From contig NZ_CP036523.1 of the NCBI RefSeq assembly GCF_008151785.1, positions 124,001-188,000 of the forward strand: 64,000 nt of DNA, read 5' to 3'. Positions 39,322 to 48,304 of the stretch are shown piece by piece. The translations under genes and the position numbers were made by a program. Position 1 is the first letter of the stretch; each line of letters starts with the position of its first letter. The notes under the pieces are model-generated. The model was given only the letters and a program-made list of their open reading frames with translations, was not told where the DNA came from and searched no databases. The stretch comes from Peptacetobacter hiranonis. Lineage in GTDB: Bacteria; Bacillota; Clostridia; Peptostreptococcales; Peptostreptococcaceae.

Positions 39322-39549
39322 ATGATGAACAAAAGAAGACGTAAGAAAAAAAGAGTTTGTCAGTTCTGCGCTGATAAAAACGCTAAAATAGATTACAAAG
39401 ATACTCAGAGATTACAGAGATATGTTACTGAAAGAGGTAAAATATTACCAAGAAGAATATCAGGAACATGTGCTAAACATCAGAGAGAATTAACAAAAGC
39501 TATAAAAAGAGCTAGAAATATAGCACTTTTACCTTACACATTAGACTAG
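39322..39549 (+). CDS. rpsR: 30S ribosomal protein S18
   Basis: 75 residues, very basic N-terminus, then [16 protein letters not shown] and [12 protein letters not shown], the S18 pattern with cysteines retained. Two consecutive ATG codons (39322, 39325) follow AAAGGAGGGAAA; either may be used. Last gene of the operon. Confidence 0.95.
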   Translation: MMNKRRRKKKRVCQFCADKNAKIDYKDTQRLQRYVTERGKILPRRISGTCAKHQRELTKAIKRARNIALLPYTLD

Positions 39550-39565
39550 TAAATAATAACGGATA

Positions 39566-39601
39566 AAATCCTATCGAGCTGTGCTCGATAGGATTTTTTT
39601 C
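39566..39601 (+). terminator. Terminator after rpsR
   Basis: AAATCCTATCGAG (39566-39578) and CTCGATAGGATTT (39584-39596): a perfect 13-bp stem, then T's. Confidence 0.92.
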
Positions 39602-39815
39602 GTTATTAAACAAATTAATTTTGAATTGTGTATAATGTGTACTATATCATTAAAGACTTTTATATATATCTATTTGTGATATAATATTAATATTAGGGTA
39701 TTAATAAAATATGCAAAATTAAACGCAAATTTATTAATTTAATCAAAAAGATTTAAATATATAATTGCTAATACGATTATATAAAACTACTAATAGATAT
39801 GACAGGAGAGGGAAA

Positions 39816-40790
39816 ATGAAAAAACAGAACCAAACGGTAACTGTGATGCTTATGACAGCTATAGCAATAGCTCTAGCTGTTGGAACAACTACTCTTACTA
39901 CGGCATCAATGGCGATAATATTCACAGTGTGTATACCATTTGCGATAGTTGGAATGATATCTACTGAAAAACAGAGCATGGCTGCATTTGTTGTTTCAGT
40001 ACTAGCTATATTTGGTTTAACAGATGTTAGGTACGCTATGGAAGTTGTTGTAACATTTGTCATCCCGTCTATTTTAGTTGGGCGACTTATCGACTCGGTA
40101 AGTGAAAAAGATGACGAAGAACGACAGGAACCAATCTATATGGGAATAATTATTTTCATTTTATCGACAATAGCATACGTTATAATAGCTAAATATATGA
40201 TGAATATAGATGTTGTAAAACAGCTTACTGATACATTTGCCAAAATATCAAAAACGCGGTTAGAAAATATGCCAAAAGAACAATTAAATGTTCTTGGAGA
40301 TGTTACAGCTGCGGAACTTACAGACATGTTTAGAAATATGATAGTATCATTATTATTTATTCAGTCTGGAATATGTGTATTCTTTACATATTTCTTAGGT
40401 GGAGCAATAGCTAAAAGAATAACAGATAAAAACTTAAACAGAATCAGAATGTCAGGTTTTTATTTACCAGGAAATGCAGTAGTTATAACATTTGTTATAT
40501 ATCTTGCAGTGTTTGGACTTTCGTATATGGATACAGGTCTAAATACCATTGTAATAATGGGAAATTTACAGATAGTATTTAATATAATGTTTATGATGCA
40601 AGGAATTTCTGTGTGTATATACTTTATAAAGACTAGGATTGTTCAAGGAAGAGGGGGAATAGTATTCCCAGTTATATTGATTGTTACTCTAGGAGTGATG
40701 GGTGGAGGTACACTTATAGCTCTACTAGGTATGCTTGATTGTATTATGGATTTTAGAAAGATTAAACCAAAAATGAAAAAATCCATATAG
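39816..40790 (+). CDS. yybS: YybS-like DUF2232 membrane protein
   Basis: 324 residues from the ATG at 39816, which has ACAGGAGAGGG upstream; the frame extends to 39765 without a ribosome site. About eight membrane segments, with conserved LNRIRMSGFYLPG before the fifth or sixth. In Firmicutes this gene precedes gdpP, as here. It resembles the membrane part of ECF-type transporters; function unknown. Confidence 0.82.
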   Translation: MKKQNQTVTVMLMTAIAIALAVGTTTLTTASMAIIFTVCIPFAIVGMISTEKQSMAAFVVSVLAIFGLTDVRYAMEVVVTFVIPSILVGRLIDSVSEKDDEERQEPIYMGIIIFILSTIAYVIIAKYMMNIDVVKQLTDTFAKISKTRLENMPKEQLNVLGDVTAAELTDMFRNMIVSLLFIQSGICVFFTYFLGGAIAKRITDKNLNRIRMSGFYLPGNAVVITFVIYLAVFGLSYMDTGLNTIVIMGNLQIVFNIMFMMQGISVCIYFIKTRIVQGRGGIVFPVILIVTLGVMGGGTLIALLGMLDCIMDFRKIKPKMKKSI

Positions 40791-40800
40791 GAGGATTGAA

Positions 40801-42795
40801 ATGAATGTAAAGCCAAATTTGGATAGAAGTAACCGAGAAAATATAATATATATGGTTATAATGTTTATTGGAGGATTAGCTCTTTTATATTACAATGCTT
40901 TAGCTGGAATTGGATTTATAGCTGTATCTGGAGTGGTATTCTACCTTAATTTAAAAAATAATGAATCAAAAAAAATAGAATGGATGAGATATGTTGAAAA
41001 TCTATCTTTAAATATGGATAAAATCGCTAAAAAGGCGATAAGATATCTACCAATACCTATGTGTGTAATAGAATTTAATGGGAAAATAACTATGCACAAT
41101 GATAAATTCTCAGAAATCATAGGTAGAGATAGATTGCTAGATGAAAATATTAAAGATGTTGTAGGGGAAATTGATTTAACAAAAGTGTTAAACGATGAAA
41201 ACGAAATGTACTCTGAAATAGAATACAAAGATAAAAGATACAGCATCGTATATAGAGTAATAAAAAATAGAACAAATTCAGATGTAGATTATATGATGGT
41301 TCTTTATTGGTTAGATAAAACAGATTATTTAAATCTTAAAGAAAAATATATAAACGAAAAAACAGTTATAGGAATTATAGAGGTAGACGGATACGAAGAA
41401 GTTATTAAAAGTGCAGATGAAGAAAATAGACCTTTAATAACTGCAGATATAGAAAGAGTACTGTCTACATTTGAAACCGAGTCAAAAGCAGCTATGAAGA
41501 GGGTATCTAAGGATAAATTCTTTTTAGTTATGAATAGAGAAGAGCTTAAAAAAATAGAGCTAGATAAGTTTGAAATACTAGATAAAATTAGACATATAGA
41601 CCATGGAAATACACTTCCAGTAACGATAAGTATGGGTGTTGGTATAGATGGAGAAACTATAAACGATAATTTCAAAATGGCAGTTGGAGCCTTAGACTTA
41701 GCACTTGGTAGAGGTGGAGATCAGGTTGTTGTAAAAACTAAAGATAATTTCTCATTCTACGGAGGAAAATCTAAAGCTGTAGAAAAGAAAACAAAAGTTA
41801 AATCAAGACTTATCGGTCATGCTCTAAGAGAAATTATAAACCAGAGTGAAGATGTTCTAATAATGGGACATAGATACCCTGATATGGATGCTATGGGGGC
41901 TGCAGTTGGAATATACGACCTTTGCAAAGCTTGTGGTAAGGAATCTAATATAGTATTAGAAAATCTAAATGACTCTATAGAAATTTTTGCTAAAAAGATA
42001 AAAAAAGATAAATACTACAAAGGCATTTTTATAAATCACGAAACAGCTATAGAAAGATGTAAAGAGGACACGTTAGTTATAGTTTTAGATACTCATAGAC
42101 CAAACTTTACAGAGTGTCCTAAGCTTCTGGAAATATCAGACAAAGTTGTAGTTATAGACCACCATAGAAGAGGGGTAGAGTTTATAAGTGATGCTGTCCT
42201 ATTATTCCATGAAATATATGTATCATCTACGTGTGAGATGGTTACAGAGCTTATTCAGTATATGGATGAAAATATTAAAATAAATAAAATGACAGCGGAA
42301 GGACTACTTGCTGGTATAAATCTAGATACTAAAAACTTTGCTTTTAAAACAGGTGTAAGAACATTTGAAGCAGCATCGTATCTAAGAAAAATCGGTGCAG
42401 ATACTATAGAAGTTAAAAAGCTATTCAATGCTGATATCAGCGACTTTACAACCAAAGCAGAAATTATACAAAACACAAAAATTATAAACAATAGAATTTG
42501 TATCGGATATACTTCTTCAGAAATTGACAATGTAAATGTAATTATAGCCAAAGCAGCTGATGAGCTTTTAAACATCAGACAGGTTGAGGCTTCATTTGTG
42601 CTAGGTCAAAAGGATGGAAAAGTATTCATTAGTGCTAGATCATTAGGAGATATAAATGTCCATGTAATGATGGAAAAACTAGGCGGTGGCGGTCATATAG
42701 ATATCGCTGGTGCACAGCTTAAAAACGTATCTCTTAAAAAAGCATATAATATGGTACATGAAATAATAGAAGAATTCTTAGAGGAGGATAAATAG
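40801..42795 (+). CDS. gdpP: Cyclic-di-AMP phosphodiesterase GdpP
   Basis: 664 residues: two membrane helices (about 15-55), a PAS-like domain (about 75-150), a degenerate GGDEF domain (about 185-315) and a DHH/DHHA1 phosphodiesterase (about 340-655). Metal-site motifs are GHRYPDMDAMGAA, VLDTHRPNF and VIDHHRRG; the DHHA1 signature is GGGGHIDIAGAQ. It cleaves c-di-AMP to pApA and so affects wall stress, potassium balance and beta-lactam tolerance. The rplI ATG begins in the base after its stop. Confidence 0.95.
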   Translation: MNVKPNLDRSNRENIIYMVIMFIGGLALLYYNALAGIGFIAVSGVVFYLNLKNNESKKIEWMRYVENLSLNMDKIAKKAIRYLPIPMCVIEFNGKITMHNDKFSEIIGRDRLLDENIKDVVGEIDLTKVLNDENEMYSEIEYKDKRYSIVYRVIKNRTNSDVDYMMVLYWLDKTDYLNLKEKYINEKTVIGIIEVDGYEEVIKSADEENRPLITADIERVLSTFETESKAAMKRVSKDKFFLVMNREELKKIELDKFEILDKIRHIDHGNTLPVTISMGVGIDGETINDNFKMAVGALDLALGRGGDQVVVKTKDNFSFYGGKSKAVEKKTKVKSRLIGHALREIINQSEDVLIMGHRYPDMDAMGAAVGIYDLCKACGKESNIVLENLNDSIEIFAKKIKKDKYYKGIFINHETAIERCKEDTLVIVLDTHRPNFTECPKLLEISDKVVVIDHHRRGVEFISDAVLLFHEIYVSSTCEMVTELIQYMDENIKINKMTAEGLLAGINLDTKNFAFKTGVRTFEAASYLRKIGADTIEVKKLFNADISDFTTKAEIIQNTKIINNRICIGYTSSEIDNVNVIIAKAADELLNIRQVEASFVLGQKDGKVFISARSLGDINVHVMMEKLGGGGHIDIAGAQLKNVSLKKAYNMVHEIIEEFLEEDK

Positions 42796-43248
42796 ATGAA
42801 AGTAATATTATTAAAAGACGTAAAAGGTACAGGTAAAAAAGGAGAAATGAAAGAAGTTAGCGATGGTTACGCAAGAAACTTCTTATTCCCTAAAAAAATG
42901 GCTGTACAGGCAGATGCAGGAAATATAAAAGAATTAAAAGAAAAACAGAAATCACAGGAATTCCATGCTCAGAAAGAATACGATGAAGCAGTACTTCTTG
43001 GAAAACAGATGGAAGAAATAAACATAGAAATATACACTAAAGCTGGAGATGGAGGAAGATTATTTGGATCAATAACTTCTAAAGATATAGCTGAACAGCT
43101 TAAAAAACAGAAAGGCATAACTATAGACAAAAGAAAAATAAACCTTGAAGAACCAATAAGAGTTTTAGGATCTACAAGAGTGGAAATAAAAATACATCCA
43201 AAAGTAACTACTAACATAAGAGTAGATGTTAAAGAAAAAAATAAATAA
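42796..43248 (+). CDS. rplI: 50S ribosomal protein L9
   Basis: 150 residues: [17 protein letters not shown] start and [17 protein letters not shown]-domain, a long connecting helix and the C-domain [14 protein letters not shown]. Immediately follows gdpP without a gap; the AGAGGAGGA site lies in the end of gdpP. Confidence 0.97.
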   Translation: MKVILLKDVKGTGKKGEMKEVSDGYARNFLFPKKMAVQADAGNIKELKEKQKSQEFHAQKEYDEAVLLGKQMEEINIEIYTKAGDGGRLFGSITSKDIAEQLKKQKGITIDKRKINLEEPIRVLGSTRVEIKIHPKVTTNIRVDVKEKNK

Positions 43249-43262
43249 GATAGGGTAAAAAA

Positions 43263-44591
43263 ATGGCAGATATAACCAGAATACCACCTCACAGCGTCGA
43301 ATCAGAGCAGTCTATTCTAGGTTCAATCCTGCTTGATAAAGACGCTATAATAACAGTAGCAGAGACAATTACTCCGACAGATTTCTATAAAGATGCGCAT
43401 AGAATTATCTATGAGAGTATGATGGCTCTGAACAATAAGAATGAACCTATTGATATGGTAACACTAACAGATGAGCTTAGAAAAAGAGGATACCTAGACG
43501 ATATAGGTGGTGTAACATACCTTACAAGCTTGTCTACAATAGTTCCTACAACATCAAATGTAAAATACTATGCAGATATAGTAAAAGAAAAATCAGTACT
43601 TAGACAGCTTATTAAAGCATCAAATGACATAATCAACTTAGGATATGGAAGTGTAGAAAGTGCTGAGAATGTACTAGATTTTGCAGAAAAGAAAATATTT
43701 GATATTTCTCAGGAAAGAACAAATGACGATTTTAAACCTATAAATCAAGTTCTTATGGATACATATGATATGATAGAGTCTATATATTCTAACAAGAGCG
43801 ATGTAACAGGAGTAACTACAGGGTTTAAGGACTTAAATAAAAAGATAAATGGACTACAGAGAACAGACTTAATACTAGTGGCAGCAAGACCTGCTATGGG
43901 TAAAACAGCATTTGCGCTTAACTTAGTTCAAAACGCTGCTATAAAAGGAAATGCTTCAGTTGCAGTATTTAGTCTGGAAATGTCTAAGGAGCAGCTTGCT
44001 CAGAGAATGATTGCAGCTCAGTCAAATGTAGAGCTTAAGAAAATGAAAACAGGTACATTAAACGATGCGGATTGGCCTAGGATAATAAGTGCTATGGCAG
44101 TTATGTCAGATGCAAAAATATTTATAGACGATACTCCAGGTATAAAGATAAATGAGCTTAGATCTAAATGTAGAAAGCTAAAAATGGAACAGGGACTAGA
44201 TTTAGTTATGATAGACTACCTTCAGCTTATGGAAAGTGATTCTAAGAATGAAAGTAGACAGCAAGAGATATCAAAAATATCTAGATCGCTAAAAATATTA
44301 GCAAAAGAACTAGACTGCCCTGTTGTTGCATTATCTCAGTTATCGAGAGCACCAGAGCAGAGAGCAGATCATAGACCTGTACTTTCAGATTTAAGGGAAT
44401 CTGGAGCTATAGAACAGGATGCAGATATAGTAATGTTCCTTTACAGAGATGAATATTATCATTCAGATTCAGAAAAAAAAGACCTAGCCGAAATAATAAT
44501 TGCTAAAAATAGACACGGAGAAACAGGTTCAGTTGAGCTTGTTTGGATGGGTTCTATACAGCGTTTTGGTGATAAAGTTAAAGATTTATAA
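43263..44591 (+). CDS. dnaB: Replicative DNA helicase DnaB (DnaC in Bacillus)
   Basis: 442 residues. N-terminal helical domain (about 1-110), linker, and RecA-like ATPase with Walker A ARPAMGKTAFALN and Walker B LVMIDYLQLM, plus the DLRESGAIEQDAD segment. Hexameric helicase loaded at the origin; its likely loaders, DnaI- and DnaD-type proteins, are encoded at 48860-50968. The unusually weak GATAGGG ribosome site may rely on coupling to rplI. Confidence 0.96.
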   Translation: MADITRIPPHSVESEQSILGSILLDKDAIITVAETITPTDFYKDAHRIIYESMMALNNKNEPIDMVTLTDELRKRGYLDDIGGVTYLTSLSTIVPTTSNVKYYADIVKEKSVLRQLIKASNDIINLGYGSVESAENVLDFAEKKIFDISQERTNDDFKPINQVLMDTYDMIESIYSNKSDVTGVTTGFKDLNKKINGLQRTDLILVAARPAMGKTAFALNLVQNAAIKGNASVAVFSLEMSKEQLAQRMIAAQSNVELKKMKTGTLNDADWPRIISAMAVMSDAKIFIDDTPGIKINELRSKCRKLKMEQGLDLVMIDYLQLMESDSKNESRQQEISKISRSLKILAKELDCPVVALSQLSRAPEQRADHRPVLSDLRESGAIEQDADIVMFLYRDEYYHSDSEKKDLAEIIIAKNRHGETGSVELVWMGSIQRFGDKVKDL

Positions 44592-44597
44592 AGTTTT

Positions 44598-44648
44598 ATA
44601 TCCACAGAATATAGGTTCGAAAGCCTTGGATTCTGTGGATATTTTTAT
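44598..44648 (+). terminator. Terminator after dnaB
   Basis: ATCCACAGAAT (44600-44610) pairs with ATTCTGTGGAT (44630-44640), then T-rich sequence. Both arms contain DnaA-box-like ATATCCACA. Confidence 0.7.
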
Positions 44649-44664
44649 ATATTTTTTGTAAAAT

Positions 44665-44730
44665 GTTGAAAAATAAACAAATAAGATATCAACAATATCC
44701 ACAAGTTGATTGTTGATAACTGTTGATAAC
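44665..44730. other. DnaA-box-like cluster downstream of dnaB
   Basis: Within 45 bases: ATATCAACA (about 44686), ATATCCACA (44695-44703), TGTTGATAA (44711-44719) and TGTTGATAA (44721-44729), the last two identical to boxes at the origin. With the two arms of the terminator just upstream this makes six sites in 130 bases. Confidence 0.55.
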
Positions 44731-44759
44731 TTTTTTGCATAAATTTATGCAAAAAAAAT
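44731..44759. terminator. Bidirectional hairpin before the tRNA cluster
   Basis: TTTTTTGCATAAA pairs with TTTATGCAAAAAA, T's on one side and A's on the other. Confidence 0.55.
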
Positions 44760-44770
44760 TAAAAAAAGTG

Positions 44771-44799
44771 TTGACGAGAAGGCATATTCTAGATATAAT
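44771..44799 (+). promoter_or_regulatory. tRNA cluster promoter
   Basis: TTGACG (44771-44776), 17 bases, TATAAT (44794-44799), about 50 bases before the first tRNA. Confidence 0.85.
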
Positions 44800-44850
44800 A
44801 TTACTTGTGGTTGAGGGAACACATTAAAAACCTTCAAAAATACAGGATGT

Positions 44851-44926
44851 GGTCTATTAGCTCAGTCGGTAGAGCACTTGACTTTTAATCAAGGTGTCCC
44901 GCGTTCGAATCGCGGATAGATCACCA
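44851..44926 (+). tRNA. tRNA-Lys (anticodon TTT)
   Basis: Acceptor GGTCTAT pairs with ATAGATC; anticodon loop CTTTTAA in stem CTTGA/TCAAG; T-loop GTTCGAAT; the CCA end is encoded. First of four tRNAs from one promoter. Confidence 0.97.
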
Positions 44927-44932
44927 TTTCAA

Positions 44933-45007
44933 GGCCCGTTGGTCAAGCGGTTAAGACACCACCCTTTCACGGTGGTAACAGGGGTTCGATTCCCCTACGG
45001 GTCACCA
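44933..45007 (+). tRNA. tRNA-Glu (anticodon TTC)
   Basis: Acceptor GGCCCGT/ACGGGTC; anticodon loop CTTTCAC in stem CCACC/GGTGG; T-loop GTTCGATTC; encoded CCA. Confidence 0.97.
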
Positions 45008-45031
45008 TCTTTTTTATTAATATTTTAGTGT

Positions 45032-45107
45032 GGGGTTATAGCTCAGCTGGGAGAGCATCTGCCTTACAAGCAGGGGGTCACAGGTTCGAGCCCTGTTAAC
45101 CCCACCA
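45032..45107 (+). tRNA. tRNA-Val (anticodon TAC)
   Basis: Acceptor GGGGTTA/TAACCCC; anticodon loop CTTACAA in stem TCTGC/GCAGG; T-loop GTTCGAGC; encoded CCA. Confidence 0.97.
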
Positions 45108-45121
45108 TTAAAACTGAACAC

Positions 45122-45197
45122 GCTGGTGTGGCTCAATTGGTAGAGCAGCTGACTTGTAATCAGCAGGTTGTAGGTTCGAGTCCTATCACCAGCTCCA
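45122..45197 (+). tRNA. tRNA-Thr (anticodon TGT)
   Basis: Acceptor GCTGGTG/CACCAGC; anticodon loop CTTGTAA in stem GCTGA/TCAGC; T-loop GTTCGAGT; encoded CCA. Confidence 0.97.
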
Positions 45198-45207
45198 TAT
45201 ATACTTT

Positions 45208-45239
45208 AAATCTGGATGCTTAGGCCGGATTTTTTTTTT
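45208..45239 (+). terminator. Terminator of the tRNA cluster
   Basis: ATCTGG (45210-45215) pairs with CCGGAT (45225-45230) with one wobble, then nine T's. Confidence 0.8.
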
Positions 45240-45291
45240 ACCCATTTTTAAATAGTTTTGTTATTGAGAAAATTAAATAATTAAATGGAAA

Positions 45292-45332
45292 TGACAATCA
45301 TTTACAGTTATATAAAGGTGTGATATTATAAT
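45292..45332 (+). promoter_or_regulatory. Promoter with Fur-family-like box (upstream copy)
   Basis: TGACAATCATTTACA (45292-45306) fits a 7-1-7 inverted Fur-type operator imperfectly and overlaps the -35 TTTACA (45301-45306). A -10 TATTAT/TATAAT follows at 45324-45332. The same block recurs at 45512. It drives the structured RNA at 45333. Confidence 0.5.
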
Positions 45333-45480
45333 AATTAGGAAAGCAAATACCCCCATTTGTCTGCAGGGGATGAGTATATAAATTAGCACTTTATATATTG
45401 CCATTAGTATTTGTGCCGATTAAAAACACACTACTTCTTAAAAAGATACTATCGTATTTTTACGATGGTATCTTTTTTTG
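45333..45480 (+). ncRNA. Structured leader RNA with terminator, upstream of rpsD
   Basis: CAAATAC (45344-45350) pairs with GTATTTG (45407-45413), enclosing CCCC/GGGG (45351-45354 with 45366-45369) and TATATAAA/TTTATATA (45375-45382 with 45390-45397): a three-way junction. An intrinsic terminator follows, GATACTATCGTA with TACGATGGTATC (45445-45472), then T7. It may be an S4-binding leader of the type described for clostridial rpsD, or a free-standing sRNA. I cannot match it to a family by eye. Confidence 0.5.
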
Positions 45481-45511
45481 GAAATTGAGAAAAAAGATAA
45501 ATCAATGCTAA

Positions 45512-45550
45512 TGAAAATCATTTACAGAGAAAAGACGTATATGATATATT
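45512..45550 (+). promoter_or_regulatory. rpsD promoter with Fur-family-like box (downstream copy)
   Basis: TGAAAATCATTTACA (45512-45526) overlaps the -35 TTTACA (45521-45526); -10 TATATT at 45545-45550 after 18 bases. It starts transcription after the leader terminator, so rpsD can escape attenuation. Confidence 0.5.
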
Positions 45551-45604
45551 ATATTCAGGCTTAAAAATTATCGCGGCAAAATTTAATTTTTAAGGAGAAG
45601 AAAA

Positions 45605-46201
45605 ATGGCAAAAATGATGGGACCAAGATTCAAACAGTGTAGAAGACTTGGATTAAATGTATGTGGACATCCAAAAGCAATGGATAGAGCAGAAAGAGGA
45701 ACTTCAAGAGCGGATAAGAAATTATCTCCATATGGAACACAGCTGCTTGAAAAACAGAGATTAAAAGCTTATTATGGTGTACTAGAAAAGCAGTTTGCAA
45801 ACTATGTACACAAAGCAGAAAAATCAAAAGAATCAACAGGTACTGTACTTATTCAGTTATTAGAATGTAGATTAGACAATATAGTATACAGACTAGGGCT
45901 TGCATCTTCTATAAGACAGGCACGTCAGATGGTTGTACATGGTCATATTTTGGTTAATGGTAAAAAAGTAGACAGACCTTCTTTTGGTTTAAATGTAGGC
46001 GATGTAGTATCTTTGAGAGAAAAATCTCAGTCTAATGCAATGTTTAAAGAGAATTTTGAAAACAGCGAATTAAACACACTTCCTTATATCGAAAAAAATA
46101 TGGAAAAATTCTCTGGTACGCTAATTAAAAGGCCTGAAAGAAATGAAATACCAATAGAGATTAACGAAATCCTAGTGGTAGAGTACTACTCAAAATTATA
46201 A
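45605..46201 (+). CDS. rpsD: 30S ribosomal protein S4, lone copy
   Basis: 198 residues. N-terminal S4 domain ([14 protein letters not shown]...) and RNA-binding S4 motif [20 protein letters not shown]. It has only two Cys near the N-terminus (Cys12, Cys20) and lacks the four-Cys zinc site found in some S4 proteins. It stands alone rather than in the alpha operon, so the genome may carry a second rpsD there. S4 is a primary 16S rRNA binder and feeds back on its own mRNA. TAAGGAGAAG ribosome site. Confidence 0.93.
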   Translation: MAKMMGPRFKQCRRLGLNVCGHPKAMDRAERGTSRADKKLSPYGTQLLEKQRLKAYYGVLEKQFANYVHKAEKSKESTGTVLIQLLECRLDNIVYRLGLASSIRQARQMVVHGHILVNGKKVDRPSFGLNVGDVVSLREKSQSNAMFKENFENSELNTLPYIEKNMEKFSGTLIKRPERNEIPIEINEILVVEYYSKL

Positions 46202-46214
46202 TCATTCTACAAAT

Positions 46215-46256
46215 GGAGGATATCGCATATGTATTTATGCGATGTCCTTCTTTTTT
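46215..46256 (+). terminator. Terminator after rpsD
   Basis: GGA-TATCGCAT (46218-46228) pairs with ATGCGATG-TCC (46237-46247), ending in T6. Confidence 0.8.
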
Positions 46257-46297
46257 GTGATATAATGAAAAAAATATTAATTATTGGAGGATAGGTT

Positions 46298-46975
46298 ATG
46301 AAAGTTACATTTTTAGGTCATTCAGTAGTATTAATAGAAAAAGATGGATTTAAAGCAATTGTAGATCCATTTATAACAGGAAATGGACTATGTCCAATAA
46401 AAGCCGAAGAATTAAATGATTTGACTCATATATTTATAACACATGGACACTCAGACCATATGGGAGATTGTATTGAGCTTGCTAAAAAATGTGATGCTAC
46501 AGTAATTGCAAATCATGAGATAGCTCACTACTTAACTAAAAAAGGATTAGATGTACATTCTATGCATATCGGTGGAAAATTTAATTTTGATTTTGGAACA
46601 GTAAAAATGACTCCAGCGCTTCATGGTTCAGGAATAGAAGAGGGAGATGATATGCTTTATGGAGGAAATCCTTGTGGTTTTTTAATAGAAATAGATGGCA
46701 AAAAAATATACCATGCTGGAGATACAGGACTTACAATGGATATGAAACTTCTTGAAGATGAGCATATTGACTTAGCATTTCTTCCAATAGGTGGTAACTT
46801 TACAATGGATGTAAAAGATGCTGCAAGAGCATGTGAATTTATCAAACCAGATAGAGTAGTACCAATACACTACGATACGTTTGATTTAATAAAAGCAGAT
46901 CCTAAAAAATTCAAAAAAAGAGCAGAGTATGCAGAGGTAGTTATATTAAATCCTGGAGATGCTATAATACTATAA
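46298..46975 (+). CDS. UPF0173-type metal-dependent hydrolase
   Basis: 225 residues, metallo-beta-lactamase fold of the UlaG-like UPF0173 group. Metal ligands: [11 protein letters not shown] (about 47-57), His in PALHGSG, Asp in HAGDTG and His in VPIHYDTF. The substrate is unknown for the group. It has its own promoter (GTGATATAATG just upstream) and shares a terminator with the convergent gene. Confidence 0.9.
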   Translation: MKVTFLGHSVVLIEKDGFKAIVDPFITGNGLCPIKAEELNDLTHIFITHGHSDHMGDCIELAKKCDATVIANHEIAHYLTKKGLDVHSMHIGGKFNFDFGTVKMTPALHGSGIEEGDDMLYGGNPCGFLIEIDGKKIYHAGDTGLTMDMKLLEDEHIDLAFLPIGGNFTMDVKDAARACEFIKPDRVVPIHYDTFDLIKADPKKFKKRAEYAEVVILNPGDAIIL

Positions 46976-46978
46976 ATA

Positions 46979-47018
46979 AAAGGGACACTACATATAATTG
47001 TGAAGGTGTCCCTTTATT
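46979..47018. terminator. Bidirectional terminator
   Basis: AAAGGGACAC (46979-46988) pairs with GTGTCCCTTT (47006-47015), with A/T tracts on both sides. Confidence 0.85.
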
Positions 47019-47032
47019 ATTATTATGTTACA

Positions 47033-48262
47033 TTAATTAAAGTTATTAATAGGAGTAGCATTAGCAACAAGAATCATTCCATCGTACATTTGAGCTGGAG
47101 GTTGGAATATTCTATAGCTATATGGAACTAGTTTATTAAATACAGAATAATAATCTCCTATACTTCCAAGATAGCAGAAGTTATTTACAGAATTAAATAA
47201 ATTTGACGATTTTTTTATACTATCAAATTCTATCCAAGAAATGTCAAAGTTGAGAAGTTTACTAGCTTTAGCCAAAGGATTTCTAGAGTAAAACACTTTA
47301 TTTGTACGACCTTTTTTGGTTGCTAAGTTACATTTAGTTTTATAAAAATCTGTGCCTATTACATAGTATTCATTAGGAAATTTTTTAGAAATAATTTTTC
47401 CCATAGAATCATAACTAGCCCATTTAGCGACATGAATATTATGTGCAGATACGAAAATTTTATCATGTCCCAAACTTTTTTCCATATTATAAACCCATTC
47501 TAGATTTTCTGCCATAAATTTATCTCTTGTAGCAGAGGCAGAATCTAAGTCTTTTATTGAATCGAGTTCAAAGTTTTGAATTAAAATATTAACAAATTGA
47601 ATTGCATAAGGTGAGTTTAATTTTTCTTTCAAATTTTCCAAAATAGCAATTCTTTCTTCGTTTGAATAATTATTATTTAATTTATCGTCTATAAAAAGCT
47701 TCTTAACATCATTTGATGGGATGCTTGATTTTTCACAGTATTCTATCAAGAATTTAAAGTTATACTCTAACCTCTGCATATCGACCCCGTAAAATCTGAT
47801 CATATTGTTTTTATGAGTAGAGTTGTAATCTCGTATATACTCTATTAGTTCCATCATTTCTTCGGTTTTATATATTTCAAACCCAATAGATGAAACAATA
47901 TCTTTTAAATTACCATTTCCAGTTTGTATATATCTGTTTACATTTTCGCAACCACCAAAATCACCTTCTAAAATAAATGAACGGACATTATAATTTTCAA
48001 CTAATTCTTTTAAAATATCTAATTTTAGCTTTTGAAACTCAGAATTTCCATGAGTGGCTTCACCAAGAGCGATTATATTCTTATCTGATGGAATAGAAAA
48101 ATCTTCCATTTTCTTTGCATAAATAGAAAATTCATTTGTATCCACACTTTCACCAGTTCCAAAGCCACCAAAGTGAGTAAAAATAAATCCTAAAATTAAA
48201 ATTACTATAAAAATAGTATAAAATATATACCTAAGTTTAAACTTTAAAATATTATTTTTCAA
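47033..48262 (-). CDS. Membrane-anchored erythromycin esterase-family protein
   Basis: 409 residues. An N-terminal membrane anchor (about 12-30) precedes an Ere-type domain: IIALGEATHGNSEF (63-76) with His71 at the catalytic-base position, FILEGDFGG, RFYGVDMQR and VSAHNIHVAKW. EreA/EreB hydrolyse the macrolide lactone, but most family members are of unknown specificity, and an extracytoplasmic anchored form is unlike the cytosolic resistance enzymes. Macrolide resistance is therefore not claimed. Confidence 0.8.
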   Translation of the reverse strand: MKNNILKFKLRYIFYTIFIVILILGFIFTHFGGFGTGESVDTNEFSIYAKKMEDFSIPSDKNIIALGEATHGNSEFQKLKLDILKELVENYNVRSFILEGDFGGCENVNRYIQTGNGNLKDIVSSIGFEIYKTEEMMELIEYIRDYNSTHKNNMIRFYGVDMQRLEYNFKFLIEYCEKSSIPSNDVKKLFIDDKLNNNYSNEERIAILENLKEKLNSPYAIQFVNILIQNFELDSIKDLDSASATRDKFMAENLEWVYNMEKSLGHDKIFVSAHNIHVAKWASYDSMGKIISKKFPNEYYVIGTDFYKTKCNLATKKGRTNKVFYSRNPLAKASKLLNFDISWIEFDSIKKSSNLFNSVNNFCYLGSIGDYYSVFNKLVPYSYRIFQPPAQMYDGMILVANATPINNFN

Positions 48263-48304
48263 AATAAGTACCTCCTATAAATTTATAAAATGACAATATC
48301 AAAA

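Noticed and set aside
45333-45480. Known riboswitch class (purine, TPP, c-di-GMP, yybP) for the rpsD leader
   Set aside because: None of the conserved core strings of these classes is present; only the three-way junction shape is shared.
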